Of a stretch of 29,494 nucleotides of DNA, positions 1 to 8,554 are shown in pieces. Each line of letters begins with the position of its first letter. The stretch's first letter is position 1. The translations under genes and the position numbers were made by a program. This DNA comes from an uncultured Sphingomonas sp. (GTDB taxonomy: Bacteria > Pseudomonadota > Alphaproteobacteria > Sphingomonadales > Sphingomonadaceae), in assembly GCA_946482655.1 (NCBI GenBank), contig CAMLSA010000033.1, positions 1-29,494 on the forward strand, written 5' to 3'. The notes under the pieces are model-generated. The model was not told the DNA's origin, made no database searches, and was given only the letters and a program-made list of their open reading frames with translations.

Positions 1-2
1 TC

Positions 3-785
3 ATCCCGATCGGCGGGGCGGACATGCCCGTCGTGGTGTCGATGCTGAACTCCTACTCCGGCTGGGCGGCGGCGGCGATGGGGTTTACGCTGCACAACAC
101 CGCAATGATCGTCACCGGCGCGCTCGTCGGCAGCTCGGGCGCGATCCTCAGCTACATCATGTGCAAGGCGATGAACCGCAGCTTCATCAGCGTGATCGCG
201 GGAGGCTTCGGCAGCGACGGCGGTGCGGCGGCGAGCGGCGACAAGGTCGACCGGCCGTGGAAGCGCGGCTCGGCCGAGGACGCCGCCTTCCTGATGAGCC
301 AGGCCGAACAGGTGATCATCGTCCCCGGCTACGGCATGGCGGTCAGCCAGGCGCAGCACGCGCTCCGCGAGATGGCGGATCTGCTGAAGGCGGAGGGGGT
401 GCGCGTCAAATATGCGATCCACCCGGTCGCCGGCCGCATGCCCGGCCACATGAACGTGCTGCTCGCCGAGGCCCATGTCCCCTACGACGAAGTGTTCGAG
501 CTGGAGGACATCAACAGCGAGTTCTCGCAGACCGACATCGCCTTCGTGATCGGCGCCAACGACGTCACCAATCCGGCCGCCAAGACCGACAAGACCTCAC
601 CGATCTACGGCATGCCGATCCTCGACGTCGAGAAGGCCAAGACCGTGCTGTTCCTGAAGCGTTCGATGGGCGGTGTCGGCTATGCCGGCGTCGACAACGA
701 CGTCTTCTACATGGATAACACGATGATGCTGCTCGGCGACGCCAAGAAGATGGTCGAGGAAATCGTCAAGGCGATGGCGCACTAG
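3..785 (+). CDS. pntB: NAD(P) transhydrogenase subunit beta, C-terminal part (5' truncated by window edge)
   Basis: This is the C-terminal part of the membrane proton-translocating transhydrogenase beta subunit, which transfers hydride between NADH and NADP+ using the proton gradient. The frame is already open at base 3 (reading [14 protein letters not shown]), so the true start lies outside the window and the internal ATG at 24 is not the start. The last membrane helices ([27 protein letters not shown]) are followed by the NADP(H)-binding domain III. Its signatures are visible: the dinucleotide loop [36 protein letters not shown], and [14 protein letters not shown]. These match PntB over the whole segment. 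The stop is 55 bp from the convergent Crp/Fnr-type gene. It is a housekeeping gene that marks the chromosomal border of the accessory region. Identification is confident. Confidence 0.96.
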   Translation: MPIGGADMPVVVSMLNSYSGWAAAAMGFTLHNTAMIVTGALVGSSGAILSYIMCKAMNRSFISVIAGGFGSDGGAAASGDKVDRPWKRGSAEDAAFLMSQAEQVIIVPGYGMAVSQAQHALREMADLLKAEGVRVKYAIHPVAGRMPGHMNVLLAEAHVPYDEVFELEDINSEFSQTDIAFVIGANDVTNPAAKTDKTSPIYGMPILDVEKAKTVLFLKRSMGGVGYAGVDNDVFYMDNTMMLLGDAKKMVEEIVKAMAH

Positions 786-840
786 GCTCACCGGGTCACG
801 CGCGACCCTCGCGCCAGAGCGCGGGCCGAGCCGGGAGACC

Positions 841-1587
841 TCAGCGCTGGTCGTCCGGCCTCTGGAGATGCAGATAGTCCTCGTCGAACTCACCGGCCCT
901 TTGCAGGTTCGGCCAGTCGGCCACTGCAACATAGCGGACGTTACGTGTTATCAAGCCCCGAACCTGCAATTCCATCAGCGTTCGATTGACATGTACGTTT
1001 GTCAGGCCGGTTGCATCCGCCAGCTGTTCCTGCGTCATCGGAAGCTCGTAGCTGGATCGGTTCCCCAGACCGAGAACTTCCAGCCGGACCCCGAACTCGC
1101 ATAGGAGGTGGGCGATGCGCGTCTGAGCATCCCGCCGAGCGATGTTGAGAATCCACTCGCGAAACATGGAGGCGTCCACCAGAGTGTCATACCACATCGC
1201 CAATCCGACGCTGGGCAAGCGAAGAGCGAGCGCGACAATGGCTTCGCGCGGAATGAAGGCGACCTCAGCGGCCGTCAGCGCCTGCACGCTATGGTCGGCA
1301 TAGCCCAGCAGCGAGTTCTGCAGGTCGACCAGGTCCCCTCGCATGTGGATCGCGCTGATCGAACGTGTGCCGTCGCGAGCGAGCTTTTGACGACAGGCAA
1401 AGCCTGAAAGGAGAAGACAGGAGTGCTCCGTCTTGGCACCCTCCTTGACGATATATTTGCCAGCTTCCAGGCGTGCGACGCGATGCGGAAGGGCAAGCAG
1501 GGCTTCTTGTTCCTCGGCCTCCAGGTCTTTCCAAAGCTGGAGCTTGCGTAACACAGGGGCGAGCGTCGGTCGGGTTTCGGTGGACAT
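841..1587 (-). CDS. Crp/Fnr-family transcriptional regulator
   Basis: A 248-residue protein with an N-terminal cyclic-nucleotide-binding-type beta-barrel (about residues 15-125), a long dimerisation helix (about 130-165) and a C-terminal winged helix-turn-helix of the Crp type (LPMTQEQLADATGLTNVHVNRTL, roughly 182-204). The start at 1587 is supported by a GGAG motif seven bases upstream. No FNR-type N-terminal cysteine cluster is seen; the few cysteines are scattered (C57, C65, C163). The recognition helix reads TNVHVNRTL and lacks the Arg-Glu-x3-Arg signature with which true CRP contacts TGTGA, so this regulator is unlikely to bind the CRP-type palindromes found later in the window (inference). 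The effector is unknown. Such proteins are common in sphingomonads as redox or stress regulators, but nothing here shows the target genes. Confidence 0.88.
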   Translation of the reverse strand: MSTETRPTLAPVLRKLQLWKDLEAEEQEALLALPHRVARLEAGKYIVKEGAKTEHSCLLLSGFACRQKLARDGTRSISAIHMRGDLVDLQNSLLGYADHSVQALTAAEVAFIPREAIVALALRLPSVGLAMWYDTLVDASMFREWILNIARRDAQTRIAHLLCEFGVRLEVLGLGNRSSYELPMTQEQLADATGLTNVHVNRTLMELQVRGLITRNVRYVAVADWPNLQRAGEFDEDYLHLQRPDDQR

Positions 1588-1712
1588 GGAGGCTCCGTGA
1601 TGCCGTCAGCGACCCAGTCTCTCAGCCAGCCGATGCGATATTGCTATCGACTTCGAGCGCCTAACACCAATGCGCCGCGACAGCGAGCCAAATTGCACAC
1701 TTGGCCGTTCCA

Positions 1713-1788
1713 ATTTCGGGGACACTATACTAATTGGCAATCCATGCTGCGGGGCGCGGCCACTTAATTAGTATAGTGTCCCTGAAAT
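1713..1788. repeat. 76-bp palindromic element with 23-bp inverted ends (MITE/REP-like)
   Basis: Two arms, 1713-1735 and 1766-1788, are inverted copies that match at 22 of 23 positions; the shared core is GGGACACTATACTAATT. They flank 30 bp containing a GC-rich stretch (GCGGGGCGCGGCC). The right arm forms the last codons and TAA stop of the methyltransferase gene on the minus strand. The size and long terminal inverted repeats fit a miniature inverted-repeat element, or an end of a REP/IS200-type element; the GGGGACAxTATAC wording resembles sequence I recall beside IS200-like transposases, which is weak evidence. No transposase gene and no clear target duplication are visible. It could alternatively act as a bidirectional terminator between the two minus-strand genes. 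Confidence 0.7.
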
Positions 1789-3093
1789 GTCGCCGAGGCG
1801 GCAATAGCGAAAGCCGCCGCCCAGGCCCTCCACCCTACCGGTTCCCGGCCCCTGCCGCGTGTAGCCCTCGATCACGCGCTTGAGCCGTTCGGCGGCGACG
1901 TCGGCCGCGATTTCGGCCTTCATCTCGACGAGGATGAATTTGCGGGTGCCGCCATCGCGCTCGTTGAGATCGAGGACCGCGTGCCCGGTCGTGCCCGAGC
2001 CGGCGAAGCTGTCCAGGACGATGATGTCGTCTTCCTTCGACAGGTTGATGATCCAGCTGATCAGCGAGACGGGCTTGGGGGTATCGAACCGCTTCTCCCC
2101 GAAGATGGACTTCAGCTCGGCGGTGCCGGCGGCGTTCGATCCGACGCCGTCGAGCCAGCTGCCCCATCCAAAGCCCTTCTTCTCTTCGCGGATCTTCTCA
2201 TAGGGGACCCAGCGTCGATCCCGGCCGTCGACCAGCACCCCCTTGTCATAGGGCCGCATCTCCCAGTGCATCCAGCTCGGGTCTTCCAAGGCCCGCGCCA
2301 CGTTGACGTGCTTCGTGCCGATCCGCCAGCGACCCTCCTTGCCGTCGTTGCGGATCGGCCAGACCGGCGTGCCGTCGGGCGCCGTCAGCGCGAACCACAT
2401 GTCCGGGCGGTCCTTGCGCTCCGAATGCGCGCCCCACTTCAGATATTCGCGGCCCTTCCGATAGGAGCCGAAGGCGTCGGACCGGGCGGCGCCCGCGACA
2501 TCCTTCTCTTCCAAGTCGAGCCTCAGGCTGGAACTCTTGGCGTAGATCAGCAGATATTCGTGGCCGATGCGGATGAAGCGCTTCTGCTTGCCGCCGCTCG
2601 GTTCGGATTTCCATGGCGCACAGACGATCCGGTTCTCCGATCCGAATATCTCCTGCAGCAGCATATCCAGATGAGTGAGCTCATTGTCGTCGATCGACAC
2701 CGCGATGAAGCCGTCCTCGCGCAGGAAGTCCCGGAGCAGCCGCAGGCGCGGGTACATCATGCACAGCCATTTGTCATGTCGGCACTGGTCCTCCGCATGT
2801 TTGCCGACGGTGTCGCCGAGCCATTTCCGGATCTCGGGCGAGTTGACGTTGTCATTGTAGATCCATGTCTGGCTGCCGGTGTTGTACGGCGGATCGATGG
2901 TGATGCACTTCACCTTGCCGGCATAGCTGGGGAGCAATGCCTTCAGCGCCTCGAGATTGTCGCCCTCGACGAGAAGATTGCCGGCCTGCAGATCGCCGGC
3001 TGACAGCCCATCGTCATAGAGGATCGCCCGGGAAGGCACCTGGCGATGGTGGTCGATGACGGCCTGCTTGCCGATCCAGTCGAGCGTGGGCAT
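1768..3093 (-). CDS. Type III Mod-like (beta-class) DNA methyltransferase, apparently 3'-truncated
   Basis: An adenine/cytosine-N4-type DNA methyltransferase with the beta-class motif order: the catalytic DPPY (IDPPYNTG, D67-Y70) comes before the AdoMet-binding FAGSGTT (about 363-369). The start chosen is the ATG at 3093 (MPTLDWIGKQAV, a typical family N-terminus), with GGAGG about 12 bases upstream; the frame extends to an ATG at 3267, but those 58 residues do not look like the family. At 441 residues it is shorter than usual Mod proteins. After GLGGGFRYCRLG the family normally continues with EPLFD and about 100 more residues; here the frame enters the palindromic element and ends ISGTLY-stop. 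No Res (helicase/nuclease) gene is next to it. It is probably an orphan or decaying methyltransferase; both catalytic motifs remain, so activity cannot be excluded. Confidence 0.88.
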   Translation of the reverse strand: MPTLDWIGKQAVIDHHRQVPSRAILYDDGLSAGDLQAGNLLVEGDNLEALKALLPSYAGKVKCITIDPPYNTGSQTWIYNDNVNSPEIRKWLGDTVGKHAEDQCRHDKWLCMMYPRLRLLRDFLREDGFIAVSIDDNELTHLDMLLQEIFGSENRIVCAPWKSEPSGGKQKRFIRIGHEYLLIYAKSSSLRLDLEEKDVAGAARSDAFGSYRKGREYLKWGAHSERKDRPDMWFALTAPDGTPVWPIRNDGKEGRWRIGTKHVNVARALEDPSWMHWEMRPYDKGVLVDGRDRRWVPYEKIREEKKGFGWGSWLDGVGSNAAGTAELKSIFGEKRFDTPKPVSLISWIINLSKEDDIIVLDSFAGSGTTGHAVLDLNERDGGTRKFILVEMKAEIAADVAAERLKRVIEGYTRQGPGTGRVEGLGGGFRYCRLGDISGTLY

Positions 3094-3333
3094 GGGTGAG
3101 CGGCGGCCTCCGTGCCCGTTTGATATGGCCAGCGGGACGAGCGGGCAAGGCGCGATCGACCTGTCATCCGTCGAGTTCTTTCGCGACGGAGTGATCATGA
3201 TCGTTGAAAGGGCGGAGGCATTTGGATAGAAACCCGTCATGGTCGGCGAGATTATGAAAATCTTCAAAGATTAAGCCGCGCAGTTCAAGAATATCGGCGC
3301 GGATGGAAGCACGCCGGGGGGCAATCGGAGTGT

Positions 3334-4311
3334 ATGAGAAAATATAATCCCATGAAGCGCGTTCTGGTGACGGGGGGAGCGGGCTTCCTGGGATCGCATC
3401 TCATCGACAGGCTCATCGGGCGTGGGGATGAAGTCTTATGCGTCGATAATTTTTTCACAGGGTCCCGAAGTAACCTGACGCACCTCCACAATCATCCTCG
3501 TATTGAAATCATACGGCATGACGTCACCTTCCCGCTCTACGTCGAAGTCGACGAGATCTACAATCTCGCTTGTCCGGCGAGTCCCATCCACTACCAGCAT
3601 GATCCGGTCCAGACCACCAAGACTTCGGTCCACGGCGCCATCAACATGCTTGGTCTCGCCAAGCGGCTGAAGGCCAGAATCCTTCAGGCGAGCACTTCGG
3701 AAGTCTATGGCGATCCGGCAATGCATCCTCAGCCGGAAAACTACTGGGGCAATGTCAATCCGATCGGGATCCGCAGCTGTTATGACGAGGGCAAGCGCGC
3801 GGCGGAGACGCTCTTTTTCGACTATCACCGCCAGCATGGCCTCGATATCCGCGTGGCCCGCATTTTCAACACCTACGGCCCGCGCATGCATCCCAATGAC
3901 GGGCGGGTCGTGTCCAACTTCATCGTCCAGGCTCTACGGGGAGAAGATCTGACGCTCTATGGCGACGGTCTGCAGACCCGCAGCTTCTGTTTCGTCGACG
4001 ACCTTATCGAAGGCCTCATCCGATTCATGGATCTAGGCGGCGCAGAGGCGGGCGGCGCGGGTTTTCCGGGCCCTCTGAACATCGGCAATCCGGTCGAATT
4101 CACCATTCGGGCCTTGGCCGAGAAAGTCGTCGCGCTGACCGGCTCGCGATCCAGGCTGATCTTCAAACCGCTCCCGTCGGACGATCCGATGCAGCGCCAG
4201 CCCGATATCGGCATGGCCCGAGAACTGATCGGCTGGGAGCCGACGGTCGATCTCGACCAGGGCCTCACGCGCACGATCAGCTATTTCGACACGCTCCTCA
4301 CGAGGGAGTGA
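3334..4311 (+). CDS. UDP-glucuronate decarboxylase (UDP-xylose synthase), NAD-dependent SDR epimerase family
   Basis: A 325-residue extended short-chain dehydrogenase. It should convert UDP-glucuronate to UDP-xylose (or the 4-keto intermediate) in the cytoplasm with bound NAD+. Visible evidence: the N-terminal nucleotide loop [10 protein letters not shown] (14-23), the acidic end of the second strand (VDNFFTGS), STSEVYG (120-126), and the catalytic Tyr-x3-Lys in [11 protein letters not shown] (Y150, K154). The UXS-like segments [12 protein letters not shown] and [22 protein letters not shown] are also present and separate this subfamily from GalE and RmlB. GGAG lies five bases before the ATG at 3334; an internal ATG at 3352 lacks such a site. 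It opens the plus-strand polysaccharide cluster, so xylose or a 4-keto-pentose is a likely component of the polymer. Confidence 0.93.
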   Translation: MRKYNPMKRVLVTGGAGFLGSHLIDRLIGRGDEVLCVDNFFTGSRSNLTHLHNHPRIEIIRHDVTFPLYVEVDEIYNLACPASPIHYQHDPVQTTKTSVHGAINMLGLAKRLKARILQASTSEVYGDPAMHPQPENYWGNVNPIGIRSCYDEGKRAAETLFFDYHRQHGLDIRVARIFNTYGPRMHPNDGRVVSNFIVQALRGEDLTLYGDGLQTRSFCFVDDLIEGLIRFMDLGGAEAGGAGFPGPLNIGNPVEFTIRALAEKVVALTGSRSRLIFKPLPSDDPMQRQPDIGMARELIGWEPTVDLDQGLTRTISYFDTLLTRE

Positions 4312-4383
4312 TCGCCGCTCGCCGTTGAGGAGATCAAGCCCCTCTGCCTGCTTGGCGAGGGATAGATTCTGGGAAGTCAGATC

Positions 4384-5457
4384 GTGAATACAGACTCGGT
4401 GCCGTCGCAGTTGTCAGCGCAAAGAATCGCGATAGTCGGGCTCTGGGATGGAATGAGCACGGTACGATATTTTGACGCCGTCCTAGGAACGGCCGCGACG
4501 CGTCTCGACCGCGTCGAGGCCGTCACGCAAAGCGACCATGATCTCTACATCGTCGTCGACCCGCGATTAGACACGCCCGGCGCGCTACGTGAGGTCCGCG
4601 GCACGACGGTGGCCATCCTGATCGATGTTCACCAGCAGCTCACCTGGCGCCTGGCCTATTCCCGGTATTTTGATCATGTGTTCATCGCCCAGGCGGATTA
4701 TGTCGACGCGTTCAAGGCAATCGGGCATCCGAGCGTTCATGCTTTGCCTCTCGCGTGCGACCCTGCCATTCATTTCAAGGATGGCCTGATCCGCGACATA
4801 GATGTCGGGTTCGTCGGGAAGTTCGGGGTTCCCGGTTCGGATCGGCAACAGGTGCTGCAGCAGGTGCTTTCGCGCTTCCGCACCAATGACGTCAATCGAA
4901 GTTATTCGCCTTCGGAAATGGGCGAAATCTACAGTCGGTCCAAGATCGTCTTCAACAAAAGCATCAATCGCGATCTCAATATGCGCTTCTTCGAGGGATT
5001 GGCTTCCGGCGCACTTTTGGTGACGGATAGGATCGGCAACGGCCTGTCCGAGGTTGCGGAGGAGGGCGTGCACTATGTCGGCTACGACACCGCAGACGAG
5101 GCGATCGAGAAGATGCGCTACTATCTTGCCCATGAGAACGAGCGGATCGAAATCGCCGCTCGCGGCCAGCAGCTCGCGTTCGAGCGACACACCTATGCAG
5201 CCCGGTTGGCCACCATCCTGGATGTGGTTGCCGGCCTGCCGCAGGCCATGGCACCGGCACGATCCGCGCCCCGTGTGCAGGAGGCGCAATGGCGCAGCGA
5301 GTGTTTGAGGATTCAGGGCGGTTCGCCACTCGAAATAGCCGCGCTGCTCGTGACTTCGTCCTGGTCGATACCCATGCTTCGCAACAGCTGTGTGGCGGCG
5401 CTTCGCGGGATCGTCCGTCCGATGCGGCAATTTGGTCGCCGGAAATTGACACGCTGA
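4384..5457 (+). CDS. CgeB-like glycosyltransferase
   Basis: A 357-residue protein starting with GTG at 4384. Its C-terminal half carries the Glyco_trans_1_2 (spore maturation protein CgeB-like) pattern: YSPSEMGEIYSRSKIVFNKS, then NMRFFEGLASGALLVTD, GLSEVAEEGVHYVGY, and a final helical stretch. The E in MRFFEGLASG is where GT-B enzymes of this group place the nucleotide-sugar-binding acidic residue. The N-terminal half (VVDPRLDTPGAL, LIDVHQQLTWRLAYSRYFDHVFIAQ) fits the acceptor domain of the same group. About 75 residues after position 280 form a basic tail of unknown role. Its TGA overlaps the ATG of the flippase (TGATG), so the two are translationally coupled. Donor and linkage cannot be read from sequence. 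Confidence 0.8.
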   Translation: MNTDSVPSQLSAQRIAIVGLWDGMSTVRYFDAVLGTAATRLDRVEAVTQSDHDLYIVVDPRLDTPGALREVRGTTVAILIDVHQQLTWRLAYSRYFDHVFIAQADYVDAFKAIGHPSVHALPLACDPAIHFKDGLIRDIDVGFVGKFGVPGSDRQQVLQQVLSRFRTNDVNRSYSPSEMGEIYSRSKIVFNKSINRDLNMRFFEGLASGALLVTDRIGNGLSEVAEEGVHYVGYDTADEAIEKMRYYLAHENERIEIAARGQQLAFERHTYAARLATILDVVAGLPQAMAPARSAPRVQEAQWRSECLRIQGGSPLEIAALLVTSSWSIPMLRNSCVAALRGIVRPMRQFGRRKLTR

Positions 5458-6974
5458 TGACAAGCCCCACCCGCCGTCTGGCTGTTGGCGCGTTGGCGAT
5501 GTTCAGCCTGGCGGTCCTTCAACGCGGCCTTGGTCTGGTGGCCGTGACGGTCTTGGCGAGGCTTCTGGAGCCACGCGGTCTCGGCGCCTATAATTTCGCA
5601 TCCAGCAGCAGCCAGACCTTTCAGGGTCTGACCCGCCTTGGCATCGACGCCGGGTTGCATGTTGAACTTGCCGCCAGTTCTCCTCCGGCCGACAAGACCC
5701 GTATCGAAGAAGCGCTGGGCGAGGCGTTCGGAATGACGCTGGGCATCACGCTGTTCGCGGCCATCGCGATGGTCGGCCTGGCGGAGGTGATCGCCGACCG
5801 TCTCTTCGCGGCCCCTGATCTCGCGTCATTCATGAAGATTGGTGCTGTTCTCATGCTGGGCCAATGTTTCGCCCAGATCTGCTATATCGGCTTTGCCGGA
5901 CTGAACGCTTTTCCCGCTTATTCGCGCGTTGCCATGATCTGCGCCGTCCTATCCATCGCCTCGGTGGTGGCGGGAGCGGTGGCGGCCGGCGCCTATGGTG
6001 GCGCTGTTGCCCTGGCTGCCGCGCAACTGGTCACGAGCGCTCTGTTGTTCTGGAGCCTTAAGCGAGAATGCGCGCGACGCGGACTGGTCTTGTGGCCGAG
6101 GGTTCCCACCCGCAAAACCCTGAGATTGCTCAACATCGGTTTCCCATTTTATTTGGGCATCCTGTGGCTGATTCCGGTGGATTTCTATGCGTTGGGACTG
6201 TTGAGCCGTTCCGCAGGCGTCGAGGTACTGGGGCAACTGCGCGTGGTACAGGCGCTGATGGCTTTGGTGACAGTCCTGCCGAACGCCCTGTCAGGTCCCC
6301 TGGTCACCTATTTGACCGAACGTCATGCCGCCGGTGCCGGGCCCGGCGCGCTGAGGCTGCAGTTGCGGTTGATCTGGGTAATTGCTCTGATTCTCGCGAT
6401 CACACTGGCTTCGATTTTTCCGCCGGCCATAGAATTCATCTTTGGTCCGAGCTTCGGATATGCGGGAAGGGTGGGCGTACTCGCGATCGCTCCGTTTATC
6501 GCCACGATGTTGCTCAATGTCGTCCAGGGCGGGCTCCTGGCGGAGCGCCGGAGTCTGGCGTTATTCTGGATCGGGGCGATCATGGCGGGTTGCCATGCCG
6601 GTCTGGCGTACCTGCTCGTGCCAGAACATGGCCTTATGGGCTATTTCACGTCCCAGGGTGTGGCCTATGGGCTCGGAGCGGCTATCACCGGCCTATGGCT
6701 GTTTCGGTCGTTCAGCCTCGGTTCGCAGGCCGTGTGGAAATGGGTGCTGCTCATCGCCACGGCATTGACGGTTGGTTTGCTGGTGATCGCCTCTAGCATC
6801 GAGTTCGACTGGAAGACGCGGATTATGGCCTCCGCAAGCCTTTTGGTTCTGGTGCTCGTCTCATGCTGGCTGGGCGTCTTTTCCCGGGAGGAGCGTGCGC
6901 GGCTGGTGTCGCTCCATCGTGAGGGTGTGGCAGCGATAGCCCGTCATCTATCGAAACGAGGGCGGAGAGGATGA
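5457..6974 (+). CDS. Wzx-like polysaccharide flippase (MOP superfamily)
   Basis: A 505-residue integral membrane protein with about 12-14 hydrophobic segments and an opening typical of O-antigen/exopolysaccharide translocases (RRLAVGALAMFSLAVLQRGLGLVAV... LLEPRGLGAYNFASS). It should flip undecaprenyl-diphosphate-linked repeat units across the inner membrane. The ATG at 5457 is chosen because it overlaps the preceding stop (TGATG); the frame stays open further upstream to 5289, but that part is hydrophilic and overlaps the previous gene heavily. A cytoplasmic, charged tail (FSREERARLVSLHREG) ends the protein. A second, different translocator (an ABC exporter at 16914) is encoded 10 kb downstream. 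Confidence 0.85.
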   Translation: MTSPTRRLAVGALAMFSLAVLQRGLGLVAVTVLARLLEPRGLGAYNFASSSSQTFQGLTRLGIDAGLHVELAASSPPADKTRIEEALGEAFGMTLGITLFAAIAMVGLAEVIADRLFAAPDLASFMKIGAVLMLGQCFAQICYIGFAGLNAFPAYSRVAMICAVLSIASVVAGAVAAGAYGGAVALAAAQLVTSALLFWSLKRECARRGLVLWPRVPTRKTLRLLNIGFPFYLGILWLIPVDFYALGLLSRSAGVEVLGQLRVVQALMALVTVLPNALSGPLVTYLTERHAAGAGPGALRLQLRLIWVIALILAITLASIFPPAIEFIFGPSFGYAGRVGVLAIAPFIATMLLNVVQGGLLAERRSLALFWIGAIMAGCHAGLAYLLVPEHGLMGYFTSQGVAYGLGAAITGLWLFRSFSLGSQAVWKWVLLIATALTVGLLVIASSIEFDWKTRIMASASLLVLVLVSCWLGVFSREERARLVSLHREGVAAIARHLSKRGRRG

Positions 6975-7106
6975 GAATCCCCGACTTTCAGCTTGGCGGG
7001 CATGTTGTGCCCTAGGGAGCGGTTGATCCGACGATCCGGTTGGCCTTCTCCGTCTGATTATTGTTTGGTAAACGGAAAATATCCGGGTCGGATCGGCGAT
7101 TGTGCC

Positions 7107-7122
7107 TGTGCAAAATATCACT
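7107..7122. promoter_or_regulatory. CRP-type site, near-consensus
   Basis: The sequence TGTGC-AAAATA-TCACT matches 8 of 10 fixed bases of the CRP/Clp consensus TGTGA-N6-TCACA. Its centre lies 87 bp before the ATG of the sugar transferase, in a 227-bp gene-free gap. A weak -10-like TATGGA at 7145-7150 sits about where a class II CRP promoter would place it. On its own the match would be weak. It gains weight from two perfect copies of the same palindrome upstream of other export genes in this locus. Confidence 0.45.
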
Positions 7123-7201
7123 CTCCTACGAAGCTGTTTTCACCTATGGACCTTTGCTCTCTGACGGGCGAAAAGCCTGCTTAGCGTATTGATCGGGGCA
7201 T

Positions 7202-8524
7202 ATGCTTAGTTTCATGGGCGCGTTTCTGAAGGTTCCTGTGGCGGGCTCGCATGAAGCGCGGCCGCGTTCCGCGCTTGCCGATGTGATTTGCAGGGATCGC
7301 TATCAGATACCGGTGGGCATCGCGTTGGCGGTCGGCATTCCGATGATCGTGCGCAGCACCTACACCGATATAGATATTACGCAGCCGATACAATATGACA
7401 CGGCTATAGCGACCATATTCGCGATCATCCTCGGTTATATCTGCTTCAAGAAGATCCATGTTTTCCCTGGTATAACCTCAGGTGGATATATCGCGACCAG
7501 CCTGACCTTGTGGTTCGGCATAATGTCGGCGATATTCGTATTCTTCAGGTTGGAATATACGACGGTACAGCTATTTTTTGGCTATCTGATCTCGCTGATA
7601 TTTTTTGTCTTCGTCAATTTGTATTTTGTAAACCGCCGCACAATTCTTCTGGGGGTGATACCGAGTGTTTCCACCACCCGTCTTCCCCAGATAAGACGGG
7701 TCCGGTGGTGCATGATCCCGGAGCCCCAGGCGGCGCTGCCATCTCTGAGCGGTGTCGTCGTCGACCTGCACGACAGTTATTCGGATGAATGGAGTAATCG
7801 AATTGCGGCCTTCGCTCTGGAGGGTGTGCCAGTCTATCACTTCAAGGATGCGATCGAAAACCTGTTGGGTCAGGTAGAAATCGAGAAACTCTCCGAAAAT
7901 ACTCTGGGATCCTTGAATCCCAACGACATCTATCTCAGCATCAAGAGCTTCATCGACCGACTAAGCGCCGTCGTGGTCCTTATCCTGATCTTCCCGATGC
8001 TGACGATAATAGCCATCGCGATCAAGCTTGAGACGCCGGGCCCCGTTCTGTTCAAGCAGGTGCGGGTCGGATTCAGGAAGCGGCCCTTCACGGTCTACAA
8101 ATTTCGCACGATGGCCCGGGACAAGCCCGATGCGGCGGATCAGCGGACCGGCGCGATCACCCGCGACAATGATCCGCGCATAACCCGGGTCGGGCGATAT
8201 CTGCGCAGGTACCGTATCGACGAACTGCCGCAGCTGTTCAACATCGTCCGCGGCGAGATGAGCCTGATCGGACCCCGGCCCGAGGCGCTGCCCCTGGCGG
8301 AGTGGTATGAGAAGGAGATCCCCTTCTACCACTACCGGCATATCATCAAGCCGGGCATCACCGGCTGGGCGCAGGTCAACCAGGGCCATGTCTCGGACGT
8401 CAGCGAGGTGACCAGGAAGCTTCACCTCGACTTCTATTATGTGAAACATTTTTCGTTCTGGCTGGATGTCTACATCACGCTCAAGACGTTGCGTGTGATG
8501 ATGAGAGGCCAGGGGGCAAAGTAA
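7202..8524 (+). CDS. Undecaprenyl-phosphate sugar phosphotransferase (initiating transferase)
   Basis: A 440-residue polyisoprenyl-phosphate hexose-1-phosphate transferase that would load the first sugar phosphate onto undecaprenyl phosphate. The N-terminal half has about four hydrophobic segments (roughly residues 33-145), then a soluble linker. The C-terminal bacterial sugar transferase domain begins near residue 250 with a membrane hairpin (DRLSAVVVLILIFPMLTIIA). It continues with the conserved LETPGPVLFKQVRVG, FTVYKFRTM, RITRVGRYLRRYRIDELPQL, MSLIGPRPE and KPGITGWAQVN, which is the full signature of the family. The ATG at 7202 has only a poor ribosome site. The first sugar (glucose or galactose type) cannot be told from sequence. 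A CRP-like palindrome lies upstream. Confidence 0.94.
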   Translation: MLSFMGAFLKVPVAGSHEARPRSALADVICRDRYQIPVGIALAVGIPMIVRSTYTDIDITQPIQYDTAIATIFAIILGYICFKKIHVFPGITSGGYIATSLTLWFGIMSAIFVFFRLEYTTVQLFFGYLISLIFFVFVNLYFVNRRTILLGVIPSVSTTRLPQIRRVRWCMIPEPQAALPSLSGVVVDLHDSYSDEWSNRIAAFALEGVPVYHFKDAIENLLGQVEIEKLSENTLGSLNPNDIYLSIKSFIDRLSAVVVLILIFPMLTIIAIAIKLETPGPVLFKQVRVGFRKRPFTVYKFRTMARDKPDAADQRTGAITRDNDPRITRVGRYLRRYRIDELPQLFNIVRGEMSLIGPRPEALPLAEWYEKEIPFYHYRHIIKPGITGWAQVNQGHVSDVSEVTRKLHLDFYYVKHFSFWLDVYITLKTLRVMMRGQGAK

Positions 8525-8554
8525 GCGCGGCCGAATGGCACCCGACCTGCCCGA

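Noticed and set aside
1981..3003. 340-codon plus-strand frame opposite the Mod-like gene
   Set aside because: The minus strand carries DPPY and FAGSGTT motifs in order; the plus-strand product shows no domain.
6993..7184. 63-codon ORF in the gap before the sugar transferase
   Set aside because: No ribosome site, no recognisable sequence, and it covers the CRP-like site in what looks like a promoter region.
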